DNA from: Pseudomonadota bacterium
Lineage (GTDB): Bacteria; Pseudomonadota; Alphaproteobacteria; Rhizobiales; Xanthobacteraceae
DNA length: 11,377 nucleotides
Reading direction: 5' to 3'
Assembly: GCA_023431725.1 (NCBI GenBank)
Contig: JAEYVN010000433.1
Coordinates: 1-11,377, forward strand
Shown: positions 6,626-11,377 of the stretch, in pieces
Layout: every line of letters starts with the position of its first letter
Numbering within the stretch: position 1 is the stretch's first letter
Program-made: the position numbers and the translations under genes
Notes under the pieces: model-generated
What the model was told of the DNA's origin: nothing
Seen by the model: the letters and a program-made list of their open reading frames with translations, nothing else
Databases searched by the model: none

Positions 6626-9600
6626 ATCGTTGGGTGCGCTTGTTATTTACGACCTGAGCCCGATCGAGACGACACATCACGCTCCGGTCCCAGATTGTGT
6701 CTTTGATCCGGTTCTGAGCAAGCGAGATATGCGAGAAGCCACCAATTCTGTCAGCGGCTTGAGCGGAAGGTTGACTTCCCGGCCGCGCATCGCAAGAGAA
6801 TACCGTATCGCCGTTAACAGCTCCATGTCATTCTGAGCTCGTGCCGCATCATATGATGGCCACGCACCGTAATTCACAGCACTGACCATGCGATCCAACA
6901 CCGATGCGACGGCAATCTGCTCATCGTTGAAGCCTTTGCCCGGGAATGGATTTGTCCAGCGGACTTCACCCAGGCTTGTTTCCACGACGAGTGACATCAG
7001 CCCACCTTCCGGATCTGCGTCCCGATGAAACTTATTCACCGCGACGGCCTCCGATTGCTCCCCCTCCATTAATGCATCATCGACCAGCTTCCCGCTTGTT
7101 CCAGCAACACTCAGGCGACCCGATATCTCTGAGGGCTCATCGAATTGCCAATGAAGCATCGAGGCTCCGTTTTTCAGGGAGATCGTTGCCCGCAATTGCG
7201 TTTGCGATCCAGGATCGTGCGATGTTTGATCAGCTGTATCTGCGCTCGAAGCTCGCCTTTCCGCGCAGATGTGTGTTTGGCGTTGATTTGGAAGATAGCT
7301 CTTCATGGCAGCGAGTCCATGGTAGGCATAAACAGCGCAGCCATTGTGCACCTTCCTGACATCACCGATGAGGCCCAACTCGATGAGGCGCTGCTTCAAT
7401 TGCTCCGCTGGCAAAAGCGGCGTCTGCTCGGCGACACCAAAAGTCATTTCACGCTTCTCGATTTTCCTTAGAAGCTGCCGTCCCTTCCGGACGTTCCATC
7501 CAAACGGCGTTTCCAGCAGAACGGGAACGCCGAGCGGCACGATTTGCTCGATGATCGATTGCACGACTCGATCGGGAACAGCCACCAGCAGAAAGCTTGG
7601 CCGCTCCTTCTCCACGAGGCTTCTGATGTCGCCATAGGTGTTCGCACCGAAAGATGCGGCTAGTTTGCTCGCCTTTTCCGCCGAACGGGATGTAATGCCA
7701 ACCACCTGATACTCATCAGGCATTGCCTTGAAAATAGGAGCATAAATGCGACTAATTCTATCTCCCGCGCCGACAATCCCGATCTTTGCTCGCTTGCGGA
7801 CAGGAACTTCAACGGCAACGCTTGGGCCTGCTGATCGCAGAACGGGCTCATTCAGCGAACGCTTGAGATGATCGGCCAGTCGTAGCGCAAACGACACGAT
7901 CATTAGCGTAGGGTTGATATAACCGGAGGTGCTGAAGGTTGATCCTCCCACGACATACAGATGATCAACCCCGTGCACCTTGCTATTGATATCGACAACA
8001 CCATGCGCAGGGTCCGAAGACATCCTGGTGCTGCCCAATGGGTGCGCCATATCATGAATTAAAGCACGATACGCATTCGGCCCTTCTGCCAGCCAATCCG
8101 CCGGTTGCGGGCGCGCAAAACCCAATCTGGCAAACTCGCCTTGCATGACTTCAGCCATGTGACAGGCTGTCGAATATTCCAGATCGGACGCACGCCAATC
8201 TATTCTGGCACGTTGCATACCCAACGCGTCGCGTTGCCCGGATAGCGATACGCGGCTTTCTCTGTCCGGGATTTGCTCCAGAACACAGCCAAACTCGATC
8301 CGGGTGGGCCGCTGCAACGACGGACGGCCCCACCAGTAGCGATCCAGGAGACCTTGCGCCAACCTCGCTGGATCTCTCACAGCGCCAAAAATTTCGCGAC
8401 CGATTTCCGCTCCGAATTGCCGATTTTTTATGAGACGAAGCGCTTTTCCAAGCCTGCTGATCGGAGCGGGCGCGTCGCCGAACTCCAGCACGTGGACCGC
8501 ACAATTCAGGAGAGACTGGCGGCGCTGAATCTCAGGATGCAGCTTAAAACCTTGAGAAAAAACGTGTCGCACCCCGCGATGATCGAACCACATCGACCCG
8601 AGTTGACGACGCAGCGCTTCGCTCCCCTCACCCCTGTAGAACGCGATGGGGACATAGGGGTGGTCCATTAGAAATCGACCAACGTTATCCCGTGCGTTGC
8701 CAACTCCGCGCGGATCGCGGGCTTGGGAGGAGAGCAAAAGCCGCGCATTGTCGATACCACCGCATGCAAGCACGATACGCTTCGCAGCCAGATGATACGT
8801 CTGCCCCGTCAGAGTCCCTACCCGAACCTCTTGAGCGACATTGCCGCTATCGTTGGTGACGATCTCCGTCACGTTAGCGTTGAGCAGGACATCGATATTA
8901 TTGCTGGCTTCCAAAGCCGACCGGTAAAAATCCCCGAAGCGGCGCGGCATCGGCATTCCAGCATGCTGCAACGCGCCGATCATTTCCGCTCCTTCGACGC
9001 CGTCGGCGACATAGCTACGGACAGACCGGCTGTTTCCTGCATCATGCAAGCTGGCTTGAAAAATGACGGGCAGCAGCTTCCCGGAATCCCAGGGCAGATC
9101 GGCGAATTTCCGGAGCAGATATTCCATATCTAGGCGGCCGTAGAACGCCGGCCCAAGCCCGAGCATGCGAGCGGCGCGATCAATGAATGGCGCGATATCG
9201 TCCTGACAGATCGGCCAGCCACTATTCGGAATCCAGGGTCGTGCCTGATAGTCTATCGCATCGAGTATCCCACACCTTCCGCTCCACAGCGCGGAGGTTC
9301 CACCGAGCCCGCGACAACGGGTGACGTCTTGCGGCGCGCGCCTTAAGCCGACGGATTCGATTTCGTTAAGATCCTCCGTTTCAGGGTCGCGCTCCAAACC
9401 TCCGCTTTCTAAGACTATGACCCTGATATTCGTGTCTGCGAATTGAAGAGCGAGGGATATTCCCGCCGGCCCTGCTCCAACGATGCAAATGTCGGCCTGA
9501 AGACGCGTGCTGGGAGGCAGCGTCCGAATGTCCTTGATGGTCATGCTGCGATCATTTCATCAATAGCGACAATGAACTGAGGAACGAATTATTGATGCAG

Positions 9601-9861
9601 AAGCCCCGCAAGATTCAGCAATTCAGCAATCCGGGCACTGCCACTAAATGTTTGAATCGGACATCGGAATAATAGCCTGAAAACCGAGAAAGACTCCTAA
9701 CTGACGGCATGCAGGCCTAGCGATTTTAACGTCATTAACCTGATTAGTTAGGTTTAATTATCCTGGCGGGTGCATTCGCGGCGCACTCGGCTGCTTGAAC
9801 ACCGGAAAGCGGACACCGCACCGTCCCAGCTCTGTTTTAAAATGAAACTGACGCGACGGCC
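6626..9861. mobile_element. Putative inserted segment between 36-bp direct repeats
   Basis: The segment between the two 36-bp repeats contains one gene, the GMC-Gfo/Idh/MocA fusion, plus its roughly 320-bp upstream gap. The repeat period is 3272 bp. The right repeat is the 3' end of marR, a common architecture for site-specific islands that integrate at gene ends and duplicate the terminal codons. No integrase, transposase or terminal inverted repeat is visible, so it would be non-autonomous, decayed, or the product of homologous or illegitimate recombination. The mobile label is inference from the repeats and the sharp boundaries. Confidence 0.4.
6677..9544 (-). CDS. GMC-type FAD oxidoreductase fused to a Gfo/Idh/MocA-type NAD(P) oxidoreductase
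   Basis: One uninterrupted frame encodes 955 residues. Residues 1-565 form a GMC-type flavoprotein. They show GAGPAG (23-28) with E46 in LESGG for FAD binding, RGLGGTSALWSGRC (78-91), and PNSGWPI (106-112). The active-site pair is H501 in HPLGSTRM and N544 in GYINPTL, equivalent to the His/Asn pair of pyranose oxidases and sugar dehydrogenases. After a linker (about 566-586) a Gfo/Idh/MocA-like Rossmann domain starts at KIGIVGAGD (587-595). Its usual E-K-P motif reads E-T-P at 678-680, and its C-terminal part runs to the end. A polar low-complexity stretch spans 752-785. Both families oxidise sugars or cyclitols, so a two-step redox conversion is plausible but inferred. No signal peptide is seen, so it is probably cytosolic. 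The start at 9544 lacks a good ribosome site. It is a single-gene unit, bracketed by the 36-bp repeats. Confidence 0.88.
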   Translation of the reverse strand: MTIKDIRTLPPSTRLQADICIVGAGPAGISLALQFADTNIRVIVLESGGLERDPETEDLNEIESVGLRRAPQDVTRCRGLGGTSALWSGRCGILDAIDYQARPWIPNSGWPICQDDIAPFIDRAARMLGLGPAFYGRLDMEYLLRKFADLPWDSGKLLPVIFQASLHDAGNSRSVRSYVADGVEGAEMIGALQHAGMPMPRRFGDFYRSALEASNNIDVLLNANVTEIVTNDSGNVAQEVRVGTLTGQTYHLAAKRIVLACGGIDNARLLLSSQARDPRGVGNARDNVGRFLMDHPYVPIAFYRGEGSEALRRQLGSMWFDHRGVRHVFSQGFKLHPEIQRRQSLLNCAVHVLEFGDAPAPISRLGKALRLIKNRQFGAEIGREIFGAVRDPARLAQGLLDRYWWGRPSLQRPTRIEFGCVLEQIPDRESRVSLSGQRDALGMQRARIDWRASDLEYSTACHMAEVMQGEFARLGFARPQPADWLAEGPNAYRALIHDMAHPLGSTRMSSDPAHGVVDINSKVHGVDHLYVVGGSTFSTSGYINPTLMIVSFALRLADHLKRSLNEPVLRSAGPSVAVEVPVRKRAKIGIVGAGDRISRIYAPIFKAMPDEYQVVGITSRSAEKASKLAASFGANTYGDIRSLVEKERPSFLLVAVPDRVVQSIIEQIVPLGVPVLLETPFGWNVRKGRQLLRKIEKREMTFGVAEQTPLLPAEQLKQRLIELGLIGDVRKVHNGCAVYAYHGLAAMKSYLPNQRQTHICAERRASSADTADQTSHDPGSQTQLRATISLKNGASMLHWQFDEPSEISGRLSVAGTSGKLVDDALMEGEQSEAVAVNKFHRDADPEGGLMSLVVETSLGEVRWTNPFPGKGFNDEQIAVASVLDRMVSAVNYGAWPSYDAARAQNDMELLTAIRYSLAMRGREVNLPLKPLTELVASRISRLLRTGSKTQSGTGA

Positions 9862-9869
9862 CCAGCCTG
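9545..9869. other. Gene-free gap upstream of the fusion gene
   Basis: I see no convincing gene in these 325 bp. They hold a perfect tandem octamer ATTCAGCA (9613-9620 and 9621-9628). An AT-rich stretch around 9720-9760 contains AACCT/AGGTT arms 8 nt apart. On the minus strand a TAAAAT -10-like box lies there, without a fitting -35, so the promoter of the fusion gene may be here but cannot be fixed. The right copy of the 36-bp repeat begins at 9862. Confidence 0.5.
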
Positions 9870-9897
9870 TCACGGGTCTTTCAGCAGTTGCGCGGCG
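9862..9897. repeat. Right copy of 36-bp direct repeat (native marR tail)
   Basis: This copy overlaps the last nine codons and stop of the intact marR gene, so it is the native context. It matches 6590-6625 at 35 of 36 positions in the same orientation. The two copies bound the segment carrying the oxidoreductase fusion. Confidence 0.85.
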
Positions 9898-10343
9898 TTC
9901 TTCTGCAGCACGTCGATGACGTGAAAGGCCTCGCGCTGCGACAAGCCGGCCAGCAGCCGCTTCTGGCGCTCGTGCGCCACTGACGCAAAGGCACGAGTCA
10001 GTTGCAGGCCGGCCTCGGTCAGGCGCAGCAAGCCCATCCGGCTGTCGGTCGGATGCGCCTCGCGGCTCACCAGTCCCCGCTCCAGCAAACTTGCGACGGA
10101 ACGGCTGACCCATGCCTTGTCGATGTGCCCAAGACGGCCAAGATCGGCGAATGTGAGCGGCTGCATGTCGCGCAGGACGATCATCGCGCGCAACTCTGAA
10201 TTGTTGAGCCCGAACTGCTTCTCGTAAACCAGCGTCGCGCCGCGGCTGATCGTATCGGCTAGATGGATCACCTTGAACGCCACCAGATCCGTCAGGGGCT
10301 TGGGCGCACCCTGCCTGCTCGTCGCGACTTTCTTTCGCCCCAT
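9870..10343 (-). CDS. MarR family transcriptional regulator
   Basis: The frame is open from 10454, but the ATG at 10343 is chosen. It follows GGGAGG at 8 nt spacing and gives a 157-residue protein of normal MarR length, while the extra upstream residues are Arg/Cys-rich and unlike the family. The winged helix-turn-helix is clear: FGLNNSELRAMIVLRDM (44-60), FADLGRLGHIDKAWVSRSVASLLERGLV (65-92), then the wing with PTDSRMGLLRLTEAG (98-112). The C-terminal helix (120-157) completes the dimerisation domain. MarR proteins bind palindromes and release them on binding aromatic or similar ligands. It is divergent from the LLM flavin oxidoreductase, with a perfect palindrome between them. Its 3' end is duplicated at 6590-6625. 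Confidence 0.92.
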   Translation of the reverse strand: MGRKKVATSRQGAPKPLTDLVAFKVIHLADTISRGATLVYEKQFGLNNSELRAMIVLRDMQPLTFADLGRLGHIDKAWVSRSVASLLERGLVSREAHPTDSRMGLLRLTEAGLQLTRAFASVAHERQKRLLAGLSQREAFHVIDVLQKNAAQLLKDP

Positions 10344-10438
10344 CCCGCAAGCCTCCCGTTTGCAGCTTTTTTTCGCACGGCACGGCCGCACAGGCAACGC
10401 GCGCAAACGCCGGATAGTCCCCTTTTCGTTGCCAGGAC

Positions 10439-10458
10439 ATCGTTGTCTTGACAACGAT
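10439..10458. promoter_or_regulatory. Likely MarR operator, with a -35 box inside
   Basis: ATCGTTGTC-TT-GACAACGAT is a perfect 9+2+9 palindrome, the size and form expected for a MarR dimer site. A consensus -35 hexamer TTGACA (10448-10453) on the plus strand lies inside it, so bound regulator would cover the promoter of the LLM gene. The matching -10 is poor (AACCAT at 10471-10476). The palindrome sits 95 bp before the marR start and 59 bp before the LLM gene start. Confidence 0.7.
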
Positions 10459-10517
10459 ATACCGGAATGAAACCATGACCTTCAGCGACCGGAATTTCTG
10501 GCTGAGACAAAAAGAAA

Positions 10518-11377
10518 ATGAAATACGCAATCTTCGATCACATGGATGACGCGGGAACGCCGCTGCATCGCCAGTATGAAGACCGGCTTCGCTTTCTTGA
10601 GACGTGCGACCGGCTGGATTTCTTTTGCTATCACCTGGCCGAACATCACGGCACGCCACTGGGTTACGCGCCATCGCCGGGCATCTTTCTGGCCTCCGCC
10701 ATCCAGCGCACGAAGAAAATTCGCCTTGGCCCGCTTCTGTTCGTGCTGCCGATCTATCACCCGATACGGGCGTACGAAGAAATCTGCATGCTCGACCAGT
10801 TGAGCGGCGGCCGGCTTGAGCTTGGCCTTGGCCGCGGCAGCATGCCCTATGAAATCGCGATGTACGGCGTCGATCCCGCAACCGCGCAAGGGCTTTATCT
10901 CGAGCATTTCGAGATCATTCGTCAGGCTTTCTCCGGCAATGAAGTGAGGTTTTCCGGCAAGCACATCACCATCGATCGCTTCCCGGTTCGCATTCATCCG
11001 TTTCAAAGACCACATCCGCCACTCTGGTACGCCACCACCAAGCCGGACAGCGCTGTCTGGGCTGCGCAGAACAGCTCCAACGTGATGACTTTGGGCTCGA
11101 TCGACGTCGCTCGCGCGGTGTCCGACAGGTATCGCAACGAATGGGCAAGCCTCGGCCGGAGTGCCGACGACATCCCGAATATCGGCATCACCCGCCATGT
11201 GGTGGTCGCCGACACCGATGCCGAAGCGCTTGCGATCGGACGCCGCGCCTACAAGCCGTGGCGCGCGGCGATGGAGATGCTCTGGAAGGAATCCGGCACA
11301 CATTTCTACATTGGGTCGGTCTATCCGGACACGTTCGACGAACTCCTGACGCTGGGCAATGGCGTTGCCGGGTCGCC
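10518..11377 (+). CDS. LLM class flavin-dependent oxidoreductase (bacterial luciferase-like; 3' truncated)
   Basis: The frame is open from the ATG at 10518 to the window edge, giving 286 complete codons of a protein that continues outside. It starts MKYAIFDHMDDAG and shows the luciferase-like monooxygenase signature AEHHGTPLGYAPSP (41-54). Next comes the core IRLGPLLFVLPIYHPIRAYE (68-87) and LDQLSGGRLELGLGRGSMPYE (92-112), where FMN-binding residues of the TIM barrel lie. The family uses FMNH2 supplied by a separate reductase, or F420, to oxidise varied small molecules. The substrate here is unknown. The ribosome site is weak but purine-rich (AAAAGAAA). It is divergent from marR, which is its probable regulator. 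Confidence 0.9.
   Translation, partial: MKYAIFDHMDDAGTPLHRQYEDRLRFLETCDRLDFFCYHLAEHHGTPLGYAPSPGIFLASAIQRTKKIRLGPLLFVLPIYHPIRAYEEICMLDQLSGGRLELGLGRGSMPYEIAMYGVDPATAQGLYLEHFEIIRQAFSGNEVRFSGKHITIDRFPVRIHPFQRPHPPLWYATTKPDSAVWAAQNSSNVMTLGSIDVARAVSDRYRNEWASLGRSADDIPNIGITRHVVVADTDAEALAIGRRAYKPWRAAMEMLWKESGTHFYIGSVYPDTFDELLTLGNGVAGS

Noticed and set aside
9754..10881. Long minus-strand open frame of 375 codons
   Set aside because: It overlaps marR in another frame, crosses the promoter region and runs antisense into the LLM gene. Composition is Arg/Ala/Gly-rich, typical of shadow frames in GC-rich DNA.
10482..11303. Minus-strand open frame of 273 codons opposite the LLM gene
   Set aside because: The plus strand encodes a clear luciferase-like oxidoreductase over the same bases, and the antisense product has no family signature.
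1..11377. CRISPR arrays, tRNA or rRNA genes, IS elements with transposase
   Set aside because: I found no regularly spaced repeat arrays, no cloverleaf-like segment ending in a T-loop motif, and no transposase or integrase reading frame on either strand.

Overview
The window reads as accessory or peripheral-metabolism DNA from a high-GC alphaproteobacterium. Bradyrhizobium, Rhodopseudomonas or Afipia-like organisms are the best guess. This rests on the GC-rich codon usage, the LivK-type binding protein, the small secreted Cys-repeat protein, and the many small divergent regulator/enzyme pairs. The assignment is inference from style, not a database match.

Left part (1-4586): the 3' end of a branched-chain-amino-acid-type ABC substrate-binding protein is followed by a strong stem-loop. 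Next comes a divergent SDR oxidoreductase / TetR regulator pair with clear operator-like inverted repeats between the genes. A LysR regulator then lies divergent from an alpha/beta hydrolase with an Asp nucleophile. The hydrolase has two good starts, one giving a twin-arginine signal peptide and one giving a cytosolic form.

Middle (4587-6676): a 260-bp gene-free gap precedes a small secreted protein with two CX10C repeats. A hypothetical soluble ORF of about 95 residues and an AI-2E (UPF0118) family membrane protein follow. From about 5080 the DNA looks less GC-rich than the left part (judged by eye, not computed).

Right part (6590-11377): a 955-residue minus-strand protein fuses an N-terminal GMC-type FAD oxidoreductase to a C-terminal Gfo/Idh/MocA-type NAD(P) oxidoreductase. 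This gene and its upstream gap lie between two copies of a 36-bp direct repeat (35/36 identical; 6590-6625 and 9862-9897). The right copy is the 3' end of an intact marR gene, so the segment looks like a 3.27-kb insertion or duplication at the end of marR, with no integrase visible. Beyond it are the MarR regulator and a divergent LLM-class flavin oxidoreductase that runs off the window, with a perfect 9+2+9 palindrome between them.

Three of the regulators (TetR, LysR, MarR) each sit back-to-back with one oxidoreductase or hydrolase, so the window is largely a set of independent, probably ligand-induced catabolic or detoxification switches. The most unusual items are the two-enzyme fusion and the marR-tail repeats that bracket it.
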